Below, in pieces: positions 1 to 12,246 of a stretch of DNA of 64,000 nt. Every line of letters starts with the position of its first letter. Position 1 is the stretch's first letter. The stretch covers positions 2,294,001-2,358,000 of the forward strand of contig JACAAK010000004.1 of NCBI GenBank assembly GCA_025093985.1. The letters are read 5' to 3'. Made by a program: the position numbers and the translations under genes. This stretch comes from Calvatia gigantea. Lineage: Eukaryota; Basidiomycota; Agaricomycetes; Agaricales; Lycoperdaceae. The notes under the pieces were generated by a model. It did not search any database, was not told the DNA's origin, and saw only the letters and a list, made by a program, of their open reading frames with translations.

Positions 1-578
1 CCGCCGTCGTGGCGACGTTCGGGTTGTCCAGTTTTGCAAAGATAACATCCGCTAGTGTCCGTCGTTCTCCGGAATTCGCAGGTAGGAGGGCACCCAAAGT
101 CTGAAGGTCTTCTTCGTTTATATCCTGACATCAACATCAGCGACGGGCACATAGACAGGTTGTATACCCACAAATTCTTCTTCAGCATCTTGGGCATCAT
201 AACCTGACTCCTCCCCCTCTTCTTCGTCAATAAAGTGAGACCGTGGTTGTGTGAAGGAGGAGCCGTGCCCTTCATCTTCCGAGAACTCTTCTTGGTCGTC
301 GGGCATTTCGAGCTCATCCTGCTGGTCTCGTGCGAGTTCGAAAATTTTACGAGACGTTTTGGGGTCAAATGTGGCCTGGTGTACGCTGGTCAGGGGCTAA
401 TTATGGAGGAAGGGATCGAAAACACATCTGCTGGATCGTCCTCATCGGCCCTACGAGCCTTCGTGCGTTTTCCAGGTTGTGAAATGCGCCCATATTTGGC
501 CTCGGCTTCATCCTCATTGAGCTGGACGAGAAGGGGATCGTGCCTTGGCTTCTGCGAATGCTTTTGTGTTCGAGGCAT
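1..578 (-). CDS. ENP1: Bystin / ENP1 ribosome biogenesis factor, N-terminal part (runs off the window)
   Basis: This is the amino-terminal part of bystin, a nucleolar protein needed for 18S rRNA maturation and 40S subunit export. The start ATG is at 578. Three exons read well: 578-426, 375-172 and 124 to the window edge, joined over introns of 50 and 47 nt with GT-AG ends. Visible family features are an early RHDPLLVQL segment, then KYGRISQPGKR, the conserved block SRKIFELARDQQDELE, an acidic stretch, and NEEDLQTLGALLPANSGE followed by RRTLADVIFAKLD, which opens the bystin domain. The remainder lies left of base 1. It is divergent from UXS1 with about 210 bp between start codons. The family assignment is firm from the sequence order; function is from the yeast and human orthologues. 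Confidence 0.9.
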
Positions 579-789
579 TTGATTGAGGGGAGTTTGGGGT
601 TGAAATCCGTTGAAATCCCGAGATGTAATTTTTGGTGATCGGATATCGCCCCGCGAGACAAAAATAGAAATGGCAGAGGCTTTGCAAGCCTCGCTAAGTT
701 CCTGCTAAAAGGCAGGACCAGGGCCCCTTCCTCCAGCGCCTCTCCATCTTTGCTTTCTTCCCTCCATCCTCCCCCGGAGACGCTTTACC
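579..789. promoter_or_regulatory. Shared bidirectional promoter between bystin and UXS1
   Basis: The 211 bp between the two divergent start codons must hold both 5' leaders and core promoters. The half next to UXS1 is rich in C and T (about 720-785). No canonical TATA box is obvious. Confidence 0.6.
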
Positions 790-2364
790 ATGTCTCCCTC
801 TCACGTGAGTGCCCACTCCCCGTCGCTCTTGCCGGCGCTCCATGTTGGGTCAGGTTCTGACGTCGTTTCAGATTAGGTCCTTGGATAAGAGCGGCGACGA
901 GATTACTACTGTCGGTTTCAATCGTTTTGGCTTCGACTCGGAAGTCCCGCTCGACGTCCTCCGTTCTCTCTACCTCCGGTCCCATTACATTGTTTCGAAT
1001 ACGGACCCTAAGGTTATTGAGCACCTCAACGAGGAACAAGAGGAAATCGAGCATGCCAAATTGAGCACTGGCTACTCACTTTTCCAGCCCACATCAATTT
1101 ATTTCCCCGACACCAGGTCCATATCCTACACTACCCTCTCGCGCTTTCCTCCAGTCAAGTTGCTCTCACCTTCTGAGCGCAAGCGCATCCTTGTCACTGG
1201 CGGCGCCGGTTTCGTCGGATCCCATCTCGTAGATCGCCTCATGCTCCTTGGACACGAGGTCACTGTCCTTGACAATTTTTTCACTGGTTCCAAGACAACT
1301 GTTAGTCACTGGGTGGGTCACCCTAACTTTGAATTGGTTCGCCACGATGTTGTCGAACCCTTCATGATTGAATGCGACCGTAAGATAGCAAACCCATTGT
1401 TATTGAACAGGCCGCTCATAAATTTAAATTCAGAAATTTACCACCTTGCGTGCCCTGCTTCCCCTCCTCATTACCAATTCAATGCTGTCAAGACTATCAA
1501 AACATCTTTCATGGGAACTCTTAATATGCTCGGCTTAGCCAAGCGAGTAAAGGCGCGTTTTTTGATTAGTAGCACTTCGGGTAATATCTTCACATTCCCC
1601 GACAACCGCCACCGGCTTAACCACGCCTATAGAGGTCTATGGTGATCCTGAAGTTCATCCACAACACGAGGATTAGTAAGTTACAATACCTTCACACACG
1701 ATACACGATACAACCAACAAGTACTTAAAACAGCTGGGGGCATGTCAATCCTATCGGGCCTCGGGCCTGTTACGACGAAGGAAAACGTGTAGCTGAGACA
1801 CTAACCTATGGTTTTCAGCGCCAAGACGGCGTTGATGTCCGGGTCGCGCGGATCTTCAACACCTACGGACCTCGTAGTGTGTTTCTCGTACTCGTATATC
1901 CAACCCAAGCTGACGCATACATAGTGAATCCTTACGACGGTCGCGTCGTTTCCAACTTTATAGTTCAAGCCCTTAAAGGCGAGGACATGACCGTTTATGG
2001 AGACGGCAGGCAAACTAGGTCCTTCCAGTACATCCATGACCTGATTGACGGCATGATTGCCCTCATGAACTCGGATGAATCCCGTCCCGTCAACATTGGT
2101 AATGGGGATGAATTTACGATCGGCGAGTTCGCCGAGCTTGTTCGCGAGATTGTTGAGAAGGTTCAAGACGAAGACGGTGTGGTGCGCAAGAACCGCGTCA
2201 ATATTGTATATAAACCCATCCCCACCGATGATCCTCAAAAGCGCCGCCCTGACACGACAAGGGCCAAGCAATCGCTCGGGTGGCAGCCCCGCTGGACAGT
2301 GCGCATGGGTCTGGAGGAGATGGTCAGATATTATAAGGCCAAGATGGCCGAAGGCAGTTTGTAA
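790..2364 (+). CDS. UXS1: UDP-glucuronate decarboxylase (UDP-xylose synthase)
   Basis: This enzyme converts UDP-glucuronate to UDP-xylose with bound NAD, supplying xylose for glycans. Six exons fit without error: 790-804, 872-1379, 1434-1580, 1633-1675, 1734-1876 and 1925-2364, giving 431 residues. The extended SDR fold is clear: the nucleotide-binding motif [16 protein letters not shown] lies near residue 115, [14 protein letters not shown] is read as [14 protein letters not shown] across a splice, then [19 protein letters not shown], and the catalytic Tyr and Lys sit in ACYDEGKR near residue 251. Later come [16 protein letters not shown] and the [17 protein letters not shown] block. The N-terminal 110 residues precede the catalytic domain, as in other fungal UXS proteins. 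The first exon is only five codons, so the start is the least certain part. Confidence 0.95.
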
Positions 2365-2523
2365 GAACATGATTGTGTTGTAAAAAAACTCGTATATTTC
2401 GCCATGCTTTCTAGTCCATAAAACTTAGACAAGGACAGTATCTTTCGTTGTTCGCGATACACCATTTTACATATTAAATGTTTGCATCAAATATGGGTAT
2501 AATAGACATCTCTTACACTCTCG

Positions 2524-4510
2524 TTAGGTGACCACCACACGCCCCAGGGTAGTTACCGAGTTGGGTGGCCCCACTAAGGATGCTTTCGTAAGTTCATCCA
2601 AGGTGCTATTCGGACTTGCTGGTTCGACTCGCAAGCCAGTTGTCACTAGGACTTCTACCCGCCCAGGTGACTTGTCTTTCATTATTCCCGACTTGGTGTA
2701 AGCGAAGGTGAAAGCAGCATCTGGCGGATTCGGTTAAATCTGGTAGGGGCAGCATTATCAAAGCGACGTACCCGCGACAGAAGCCTCCTCTCTCCTGTCT
2801 TCGAACCAATGTCGGGTTCCACGCCCGGAATGCCTAATACAAACAAAGAAAAGTTTTCTATAAAGTTATCCGCATTCTAGTGGCGTATTCTTACCTTCGG
2901 AGTGGTCTCCCATCAGGACCTAGAGGCGAAAAGGCGGGCTCATCCTCCAGCGCATATTTCCCGAGGAGGTTTGTTTGTCTTTTAATTCCCTCCTCCGAAA
3001 GACACGAGAACGACATCGATGACAGCGGATCACTGGTTGTCATTCCTGGCCGTTCCATAATTTCCGCCAATTTCGCTAATGCGACCTGCATTCGTTCCTC
3101 AATTGGAACTTCCGGTGATCGTGGTTCCGAACGTGCTCGGGCGACACGCTCCAATAAAAACCTCGAATACACCCGATTGAGAACCGATGCAGAATCAGGA
3201 TTGAGGGACAAGTTGGATGAACCACCTAATTGCGACGTTTGAAAAAGATCTACGCCCAACGGATAATCCGGGACGAAACGCACCAACTATAGTGAACAAA
3301 ATTGCACCCCCCTCGACCCCGGTTAATAGGTCTTTTAGATTCGCCGCGTGCTCTGGCGGGTGCATCTCGTTTCTCTCACCCTGCGGATGTCGAACCCAGT
3401 GAGAAGATCGATTAGGGAAGACTTTTTTGAGCTCTCTTACGTGGATAATCAAGACAGGCTGTTTGATTTGTGTCAGTACATCAGGCTCCAGTGGCGTCCG
3501 CTGTTGTCCACCAGCCCAACGACGCCAGATATGTTAGGAGGAACCGAAACAGAATCAAATATCAATCACGAACTCACGTTTGCATAAACCGCCACGGACT
3601 CGGCGACCCGAAGTCTCTGACTCGGAGGCGTCTTCGTAGCCCAGTAAGCAATAAGCTAGATAAGGATAAACAAGAAGAAGCATCAACCTCTCAATCATAA
3701 CCAAAAATAGACCGCACTAACTTCGTCTTGTAGGCCAGGATCACAATCCTGCAGGCGGATACGTGAGAAACCTAACACACAGGGAGGAAGCTTCACTGAC
3801 AGGACCCATAAGCATATTAACGGCTTCCAATCCAGCATGCTCGAATGTCTGCATATCTGTCGCAAAACACCAACGTTCCATTGTCTCGTTCAAGATTGTG
3901 AACGCGGATCGAGGCCTGCGGAAGTAGTGAGGAGAGCTAAAAATATACGTCGTATCGAAGGACGTTACTCTGAGGGTGAAGGGGTGTTGCATAGTGCGAG
4001 ACTCAGACACAACTCTGGGAACCTGATGCAGGGATCGGACACGTCAGAGAAATCATAGTTTTCTGGTATTAAACGCCAGAACTTACAAGACGGAAAAACG
4101 TAGAGCACAACATGTTGAGATGGGTTCCAAAGCCAAGATATGGCACGGTGGTAACCGCAGTTTCTGCGAAGATAAGCATCTCCGTGTGTGGGTCACGGAG
4201 CCTAGATGGTAAAACGTACCAGATGACAGAGTGCGATGTCAGCCGCCTCTACCCAAGCATCGTGCCTGCCGCTGGGCCTACAAACAGATCTCCCTGCACA
4301 GCGCATATCAAATGCAATAAGGTTGAAGTTCTTGTATAATCGGGGGTCACCCCAATGATTGTCGAGCCATTGTATATCGAGAAACAAAGGGTGCAGGATA
4401 AGGACGGTGGATTTCTCGGGGTCGAAGCCAGAGACATTGCCAAACGAACTGTTCGTCACATAGAAAATAGAAGCGAAATCGTCTTCGCTGTACAAGTCAA
4501 CATGGGGCAT
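2524..4510 (-). CDS. Alpha/beta-hydrolase-fold protein, basidiomycete family
   Basis: A predicted alpha/beta hydrolase of unknown substrate. The start MPHVDLYSEDDFASIFYVTN is at 4510, and about nine exons join over short introns to a stop at 2524. Typical fold landmarks are the strand and loop VLILHPLFLD, then FNLIAFDMRCAGRS, and near the C-terminal half PVLIIHGERNEMHPPEHA followed by EGGAILFTIV, which resemble the acid- and histidine-bearing loops. The nucleophile elbow is unusual: the segment is CHILALEPISTCCALRF, which has a serine but not the classical G-x-S-x-G. A long polar C-terminal tail follows (IEERMQVALAKLAEIM and beyond). Internal introns include 54-75 nt ones with GTCAGT, GTTAGT and GTGAGT donors. 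I recognise the family as common in mushroom genomes but know no characterised member. Catalytic activity is uncertain. Confidence 0.82.
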
Positions 4511-5049
4511 GGTAGAAGTAAAATGAGAGCCAAGTTGCGTTGCAAATTCTGAGTTTAGGAATGCGCCGCTGCCCCAGGGCCCCTTACTTAGTCGGGAAGT
4601 AAAAATGTCAAGGACATAAATGGAGAAATGCTATTGAGAAGAAGAGGAACCCTATCGCCGAACGTCGACTTCCTGGAAACCGAAGATCTTGGTTGACTTA
4701 GTACGTATGGCAGAAGATTGGGGGCTCATTATTAGTCATCAATGCTTCCAATGCATTGACGAATCTGCTTTGCGTTTAGTAGCTGGGACATGGAGCTCCG
4801 AGTTGGAAGAGTTGTCTTTGGTTTTTTTGCGCGATGGAGGTGAAGATAGTAGAGGGGGCGTCGGCGGAAAAAGGATCCTCAACATTCCTCAGTCACTCGG
4901 CGTCATTGGAAGGCTCAGGGAACGACCGAAAAGCCCATCAGTATTAAGTAACAGGAGTTATCGGGGAACCGCTCAGGCGGTCCCTTCAATTTGAGGTTGT
5001 CTGTATAAACTGTGATAACCTCAAAGGTTGGCACCAAATGAATACATAT

Positions 5050-6096
5050 TTACTTGGCTGAGGGTCCAATGATACTACTCAAGATCTGCAGAACATGTTG
5101 TTGCGACTGGTCGTTGGTGGTAAGTGTTCAAAGCAGGGACACGGGAAGGTGGGGTACTTACTTTTAGCGCTGAAGGATCAGAAGTGACATGCATGGTTGG
5201 GACCTGCAACCGTTGAAGTTTCGCCTGTTGTCGAGCAACTAGACCGTCCCAAGCGGGCAACGCGCGGTTCCTGTCGAATTTTCGAAGTTGTTTGTTGTAA
5301 GCGTCAACAAGGGTCTACTGAAGAGGTTAGTCTAGCCATAATGGAATGTAATATAAATAACCTCAGCCTCGTGCTTGGAGATGCTGACACCGATTATGTT
5401 TGCTCTGCTGGCATGTGAGCCCTAGACCCGGGTGGTTTGACCGAAACACAAGTTCCACGCACTTTGTTGTAGCAGCCTTTAGCTTATCTTCGTACTCCTT
5501 ATGAACGGACCGCCGTTCTTTCCATAGTTGCCGTTCAAGTGCATCTTGGTCTTGTTTTATCTAGTTTCAATCATGGAAGGAGAAACAAGGATAGTTAAGC
5601 TTGGGGAAGCTGTACCTTTCGTAATTCATTTACAAAGGAGGGTTCCTGTAAAAGGCGCAAGAGGATGGGCAGGGACTCGTCAACACTCAGCAAGTGCACG
5701 TCCTTTCCTGAAATTGTTGGGTCTGCCGTTGTTGGCCGAACGGGTGGGGATTGTGGCGGTACTCGTTGCAGTGATGTCGCTTGGGTCGTCAAATCGATGA
5801 TTACATTGGTAGAGGGGTTCCAGGCCTCTGGGGGAGACTGCAACTGAGACAGGAGCGCAGTGACTGAACGGCCTGATGAGGGTTCCGTTGGGTGCTTTTT
5901 TGTTATTGGCTCGTTGTCTGGCAAAGGAGTCGTATCAGAGGATCCTGCAGATGTGGCAGATAGTTCCTGCCATGCCGAAGATGATTTGATCTGGTCGAGG
6001 AGAGCCTGAACACCCGCAGGATCCTGAGAGGTGAAGGTAAGAATTCCACGTCAAACGTAGAAAGTGTAGGGCATTCACGTTAAAGTTGAAACTCAT
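5050..6096 (-). CDS. Conserved hypothetical helical protein
   Basis: A small basidiomycete-type protein of roughly 250 residues with no assigned function. The start ATG is at 6096; exon one encodes only MSFNFN before a 56-nt intron. The protein then has a polar N-terminal half (DPAGVQALLDQIKSSSAWQ, later SGRSVTALLSQLQSPP). A predicted coiled coil follows: ELRKIKQDQDALERQLW, KEYEDKLKAATT, then DAYNKQLRKFDRNRALPAWD and LVARQQAKLQRLQVP. It ends ILSSIIGPSAK with the stop at 5050-5052. Five introns were placed from GT-AG signals. Alternating charged residues suggest an elongated helical protein, perhaps a complex subunit, but that is inference only. Confidence 0.7.
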
Positions 6097-7234
6097 GGAT
6101 GGGAAAGTCCCAAACAATAAGAGAACCTAGACCAGTATGCGATCAGGTGTATGTAGGTACCCTTCGGAGTGTGGGTCGCTTTTGTGGAGTGGTGTTGTGA
6201 GTCGGCAGTTCCCACGTAGAATTCGATCAACAAAAAAAAATACCTCTCTGCGATATTGATCATCAACGCATTCAGTACCAGTACTCGGGTTGTCTTTATC
6301 ATGATCGTAGCAAGTGAATGCGAGGGTGGTAAAATGACTTTTAGCGCCCGGTGGGGTTAGATGGTTGTAATGATGGCCCGACGGATGTACGGTGCCACTG
6401 TTCGACAGATGGTTTTAGGGCTGGAATGAATGAATTTAAAAGTATGAAGCATGCACACGGCACCAGACGGTGGTCTATTAATACAGGGTCAAGCCAGGAG
6501 CTAGAGACCGAGTAAGTATAACGTTGCCAAGGGCGTTGTTCTGGTGGCATACCGCTGGCGTCTTGTGCTTCTCTCAACGAATACGTTGACGCAGGGAGTA
6601 AGTTGAAAATTCTGCCAAGGGAGAAGTAATAAAAGAAACGAAGTCCCGTTGGCAACGGAACGGAAGAGGTACATAGACGGATGCGTTGTTAAAAATGAGC
6701 AAAGACGGAGTGGTGGCGGAGGAGGGTATACATTGTTTTCGGTAATCAAAGGGTGGGCCGTGGGGCCGGAAGGGGGGATAAGTTATGTAGTGATCGGTGA
6801 CAAAGGCGGTGGGAGCCGTGATGTCGATGAACGTGTGCATACCTACAATAGTAAGGCGATCCTGATCCACGAGATGGACGCCATCCTGCCTCCCCTTGCT
6901 CATCATTCCTTGTGTGCGCTCAAGGATACTGTAATTTGTTGAACAAAGCGGATATATCCTCAAGGGGGACAAGAGACGGCAGGGCGGAGGACAAACCATT
7001 GGAAATTCAGGACCAATCAGGAGACCCCAGACCATGAGGCAAGGCGGTTGTCCTTGTGGGAAAGGGTTGGATTGGCAACCGAGCCGACATTTTCCCACAC
7101 TCGACCTTCTTCTCTGCTCCCAAACCTTCCCTCCCCTTCCCCTCCTCCGCCCGCCTTGTCTTTTTCTTCCTCTCTGAGTTTCTCCTCAGAGTTATTTTTT
7201 TTCTTTTCCTTCATAGCGCTTTCCCCCATACACA
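6097..7234. other. Intergenic region with pyrimidine-rich RGS promoter
   Basis: I see no convincing gene here. Open frames on the minus strand (about 6340-7100) lack splice-consistent continuation and have low-complexity content. From about 7100 to 7220 the plus strand is strongly C/T-rich, ending just before the RGS start codon, a common pattern at basidiomycete transcription starts. Confidence 0.5.
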
Positions 7235-9349
7235 ATGTCTTCCCAAGACCAGGATCCGAATGGAAGCTCTTCCCACATGATGAAAACAACCAAGCGAGGG
7301 AGGCCTTTCCTCAAAGTATGTGATCGATATCCCAATCATTCAAAGACTTTAGAGTTGAGCTCCTCTCGTCCTAGGACACACTCGATCTCTTCGCCACCCT
7401 CGTTGTCTCCCTCCCCCTCACACCCCACAAGCAGTTCTTCCGCACCTTCCCTCACTCTTTCGCAACGTGTGTTCCTCCCCTTTTGATATCATATCGCACA
7501 CTCATTGCTTTCATTAGTGATGAAGCCGCCCAAAATTTGGCTTCTCTTAAGTTCTCTCAATCAAATCGTGGGCCGGATCCCAGGGAACCTTCACGAGTAG
7601 TTACGACCACCACGACAACGACCTTCTCTATGACCCGTGACATGGCCAAGGCTATGTGCCAACATTTCATGGATGCCCGTCTGATTGAGAACGCAACTGA
7701 TCCGAGTTCTAATTTGTTCAAGGACCGTGGGGTTTATCAACTTACCGCCAAGGGACTACACGTTCTCGAGCGTTTTATCAGTAAAAATGGCATCAACGCC
7801 GACCACCTCCAGCCTGTATTTGCTTCGCAGCCCATTTGCATCAAACTTCTTCATCTCGAACGACGCATTTCGGATGACGAGATCATTGTCACACAATCCG
7901 TTATCACTGCGCTTTTCCGCCGCTTCGTTGGCCGTCAACCCAACTACCCTCCTCGCATGGAAAAGAGTGATACGGACCCGTTCCTTCGGTATCATGAGAG
8001 AGCAAAAGGCATTCCTCTCACCGACCTGGCAGAAAAGAGCAATAAAAACGTTATTGCCAACCGTTTCTGCTTCCTTGCTGTTCAGGCCTTGGAGTGGCTA
8101 TGTGATTTTACGTCCGTTGTCGGCCGCGAAGAAGCCGCCGAAATGGCAGCACAGTTTGTCCGATTTGGTCTTATCTCATTGGTGAGCGACAAGAGGAAAA
8201 ACAGCGATTCTGCCATAATCTTTACTGTTCGTGGCTCAACACCGGCCGGAGCAGCCGGTCCTCCCGTTAACGTGAGTACTTTCCCTCATATGTTTGGACA
8301 CCCTCCTTATTCAACTACGTAATTCTAGGGCGAATTCCGATGCACCAACAAGGCTGTGTATAGGATCACCGAAGAAGGAAGACGGGTTGCCCGCTGGGGC
8401 GAGTCGCGTACTGCTACCCACGATTCGCCAAGCAGTTCCACCGCCAACCTCACTCAACGATCATCGGTCGATGGGTCCGAAGAGAACAGTGGTGATGGTC
8501 CAAAACGCCTACACCGCCGGGTTTCCGTTGCAGAATTTGGTCAAGAGAAACGCTCCAAGGAAAGCAATGCGGACCGTTTGCATTACGTCTTGGAGCAGCC
8601 AAACCTGCGAACCTTATTCCGCGAGTTCCTTCGCAATAACTTCTGCGAGGAGAACCTGTCCTTCTGGATGGAAGTCGAGGATTTCAAACGCAAATTTGTT
8701 ATTACGTCCAGCGCAATGGCTTCCAACCATATCTCCCGTCCGGGAAGCCGCAGTACTCCGGGCCAAGCAGCGATGGAAAAACATCACGAATTACTGATCC
8801 AAACGGCGTCCCTTATTTTCAACACTTATCTCGCTCAGTCCAGTCCATGCGAACTCAATATCGACCATGGCTTGCGGAACGAACTTACCCGTTACCTTGA
8901 GGAGGTTGTCTCCAGTGTCACAGGAAAAAACTTCCAAGGCCACTTAGAACCAGAACAAGCGAATGCCTTCAATGCCACCCAGCTTCAGCACGTAATCCGT
9001 TTATACGAGCGGATACAAAACCATGTGTTCCGGCTGATGGCGACAGATTCTGTGCCCAAGGTGAGTGGTTGCATAATTTGGGTTCGCGTCCGCTGATGTT
9101 TGGGATCAGTTTATCAAGACTCCCAATTTCCAGAATGCCCGGACCTGGGTGGAAGATCTGGAGTTGTTCGACCAGGATATTCGCCTACTGCCAGTCACAG
9201 GGCCGTCTTCACCCCCCGGTCTAAATGATGAAGTTGGCGGTGCCTACGTGACGATTTCCCAACAAGCAACTGAGCGAGAGCATCGTATGCAACAAGCTCG
9301 GCAGGCACAAGAACAGCCTCGACAGCCCGGCGTGCAACACTACCCATGA
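7235..9349 (+). CDS. Regulator of G-protein signalling with two DEP domains (FlbA/Sst2/Thn1-like)
   Basis: This protein should accelerate GTP hydrolysis on a G-alpha subunit and so dampen pheromone or growth signalling. Five exons (7235-7315, 7375-7466, 7518-8271, 8329-9060, 9110-9349) give 632 residues with every splice in frame. The first DEP-like region covers about residues 75-150 (MAKAMCQHFMDARLIE). A second covers about 220-325 (GEFRCTNKAVYRITEEGRR at its end). The RGS domain spans about 385-560: RLHYVLEQPNLRTLFREFL, NNFCEENLSFWMEVEDFKR, and the closing FRLMATDSVPKFIKT. The C-terminus is Gln-rich. The DEP-DEP-RGS order matches fungal FlbA and Sst2 and the Schizophyllum Thn1 protein; which G-alpha it serves is not visible. 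Confidence 0.93.
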
Positions 9350-9944
9350 AACAATATTGCACATTTCCGGCCACGTCAATCGCTGTCGCGGTTTTTTTTT
9401 TCTTTTTGATCCCCATGCACATCTTTTTACTTTTCTTCCCCCCGTCGGATAATCTCCTCTACATAATCCTCCCAGACCCAACTTTAATTATTTCCGATAG
9501 CAGTTCATCATGGATTGCACGCTCATCTCAGCAAGGCTGGAGTGTTTTTTTTCTGTTCGTCTTGACATTGTGTAGTTTCAGTTTCCTATCTCATCTTTGT
9601 GCATTTTTTTTTTACTCCCAGCGCATTATCTTTCACCTTTCGGTCTTTGAAAGGAAAATCTCATCGCTTTTTGTAATACACCATGACCTATCCTACACTC
9701 CAAGACCATGTCGGAGTATACTTACCTAATAAAACCTTCTCATCTGTCAATCTCATTAAGAATGAGGAGACACTGAACTTAGCCATCAGAACACGAGTCC
9801 ACGACCCGAGGTGTGTGATTTGGGCGAACCACGTGATGAAAAGCAGCACCTCAAAGTCGAACGCCGAACGCTAAGGTGGCAATAATCTTGGTTTCGTTCC
9901 GTCTCCTCCTGCTGACAAAACCTGCTTTAATTTCCGTCAGCCTC
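9350..9944. other. Intergenic: T-rich 3' region and MAPR promoter
   Basis: No gene seen. It contains several T tracts (about 9392-9400, 9547-9552, 9605-9613) that probably belong to the 3' untranslated region of the RGS gene, and then the promoter of the next gene. Confidence 0.5.
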
Positions 9945-11084
9945 ATGTCTTGGTTCAAAGAAATGGCCGGTGGCGAGCCAATGCCACCATATACCGAACC
10001 TGACGGCCCAGACAACCCCAAAGTCAAGGATCCCACTATCCCTAATCGAATGGTGTCCACAAAAGCTGCCAACCGGCCCTTTCTAGCGTACGTTTCCATT
10101 CACAATTCCACCTTTTTAAAGAGTTACTGACGTCGGGATATTAGCCATAGGGAATATCGTGAAAGGCAACAAGCCCTTCACGATGAATGGTTGAAAAAGA
10201 AGCAGGAACGCGACGAGAAGATCGCTCGGGGAGAGAAAGTTGGGCCATTAGAGCCTGACCCAACTGCTGTTGAAGAAGTCGGCCTCTGGGGACTGCTCAA
10301 GTTCATCATTTACTTGCTATTGATCGTTACCTTAGCGGGCAAATTCATTACAGGCAGCTTCCTTTGGGAACATAATAGCAAGTGGTTGCAATTAAAGACC
10401 TACATGCCGGTTCGCCAAGCTTCCAGCCTGACCGTAATCCTAAAAGTTCGTCTGACACCCGTGGTAGAAAAATGAACGGTTGTTCTCCGAGCGCATGCTG
10501 GCCCGGTTCGATGGAAGCGACCCAGACAAACCAATTTTCCTTGCTGTGGGTCGGAAAGCTTTATGATCATTGCCACAGATGCTTAGACCCTCTTTTGTAG
10601 ATTAACGGAGATGTATATGATGTGACCAAAGGCAAAGCATACCAACCGGGTGGATCATACCACATTCTGTACGTTGTGGCAGATATCCCGGCCCCTACAT
10701 CCGGACCGCTAACGCCACCACAGCGCCGGCGTTGATGCTGCCAGGGCTTTCGCTACAGGCTGTTTCAAAGAACATAGAACTCATGACCTTCGCGGTCTTT
10801 CAGAGACAGAGCTACAGGTAAATTTCACTGATCGCCCCCCCCCCTTGATTCAGTCAATTTGATGGCATCCCGGTCAGAGTATTGAACATTGGAAAAAGTT
10901 CTACCACGAGCACGAAGATTATTCCAAGGTGGGACGTGTTTCCCATCCGCCAATCGATCCGGCGAGTCCGATTCCCGAGCATTGTGATCCAAAGAAAGCT
11001 GAGAAACAACGTCAAGAACGAGCCGAGAGAGAAAAGGCCGCTGCTACCCAAAAGGCGAAAGAGGGAACACACGAGGAATTGTGA
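9945..11084 (+). CDS. Membrane-anchored cytochrome b5-like heme-binding protein (MAPR family)
   Basis: A member of the membrane-associated progesterone receptor/Dap1 family, which binds heme and supports P450 enzymes and sterol synthesis in the ER. The start is MSWFKEMAGGEPMPPYTEP at 9945. A charged segment (EYRERQQALHDEWLKKKQER) precedes one hydrophobic membrane helix (LLKFIIYLLLIVTLAG). The cytochrome b5-like fold follows: LFSERMLARFDGSDPDKPIF, INGDVYDVTKGKAYQPGGSY, then AGADAARAFATGCF and THDLRGLSETEL. An EHWKKFYHEHEDYSKVGRV segment and a Lys/Glu-rich tail close the protein. The exon MP|KNERLFSERM is joined over a short intron with a TAG acceptor. Heme-binding tyrosines are expected in the YDVT and GGSY segments by analogy. 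Confidence 0.88.
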
Positions 11085-11269
11085 TCTAGACCACATGTAT
11101 ACGTGATGTCGTAGATATCGTCCTGGATGAAATGTCAGAAGGACTTAATAATATATTAAAGAATGAGGTGATCTACAATATGAATGCTACTAGAATGACA
11201 ATGCAACGTCTATGAAAAGTCGGTTCGGTTAAACGGTCCAAATATAAGGCAGCCACTCTAACTAAATAA

Positions 11270-12246
11270 TCACTGGAGAGGGCTGAAGCTGGCGGCATCA
11301 AAAGATGCCGGTGAGCACGATGCATCTGGAACGCAGCCGTGCGTCATGAAATAGTTCTTAATAATAGGGTAGTCTGCCATGGAAGCGTTGATCAAGTTTG
11401 AGAACGGGTGTCCCGTATACTTGCCAACGACGATATTGCCCCGCCATGCCATCTCCTCTCGGAACGCAGAACCTTGGAGGTCGCGGATGCATTTGTTAAT
11501 CGGGAAAGGCATGCCGTCCCGGGAAACAGTGGGATAGAACACGACATAGGGGCTCGTAAACTTTTTATTCATGCCGTCAAGCGACTCGATAAGCTGTTTG
11601 AACCAGGCAGGAGGGATGGAGATGCAATCAGTCACGTAAGACTCGGACAAGCAGGACGGAAATTTGGCACCTGGCATTTCCATGCACGAGGTCCATACTT
11701 CTCGGCAATCTAAAAGCCAATTTATTGTTAGCGGTGCAATGGACGTCAGGAACGTAGGGCGTACATAATCCATGTATACTTCGGGATGGGGGATCCGGGA
11801 TGTCGAATTTCCGTAAGCGCCGTGGTGAGGGGCGTAAGGGACCGGGCTACAGAATGAATGTGTTGATTTATATTCCTGATCTGTGGTTATTGTGGTCCCG
11901 ACCTTGTCATAAGACTGACAACGTTTGGAGGACGGCCTAGGGGGGGGGGGTCGGTCGGTATACCAAATCCTTTCAAGCAGAAAAATATAATACCATCAGA
12001 CGGGAAAAGAATAGCACCGTAGCGCTCCATGTCCGCCATAATGAGTAAAGTTCCTGGTTGATTGGAATTCAATGTGAGGATGTAGCCACGGATAGAGTGC
12101 TTGCTCACTTCGAAGCAAGCACGAAAGTGAGAGGGAACTGCGCGATCGTGGAAAGGGGAAGAAAAGAGGATGATGATAGACGGGTCTGAGGTTTCAATCA
12201 CCAGCATTGAGGGCATATATATGCCCAAAAGAAACGAGGTCAACAT
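11270..12246 (-). CDS. Conserved hypothetical protein, 5' end unresolved
   Basis: No function can be assigned. The 3' part is clear: stop at 11270, with exons reading EVYMDYIAEKYGPRAWKCQ, then QLIESLDGMNKKFTSPYVV, FYPTVSRDGMPFPINKCI, EMAWRGNIVVGKYTG and MADYPIIKNYFMTHG. These join over 52-53 nt introns (GTACGC and GTGCCA donors). Upstream, IYMPSMLVIETSDPSIIILF and EVSKHSIRGYILTL are strongly coding-like and probably belong to the same protein. A further block around 12350-12440 (GSPHEVYSVHGENELICRF) may be an earlier exon, but I could not connect it in frame. The coordinates therefore mark the supported core. It resembles proteins I have seen only as hypothetical in mushroom genomes. Confidence 0.55.

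Noticed and set aside
6574..7098. A minus-strand frame of about 170 codons upstream of the RGS gene
   Set aside because: Composition and lack of splice-linked neighbours suggest a chance frame in promoter DNA.
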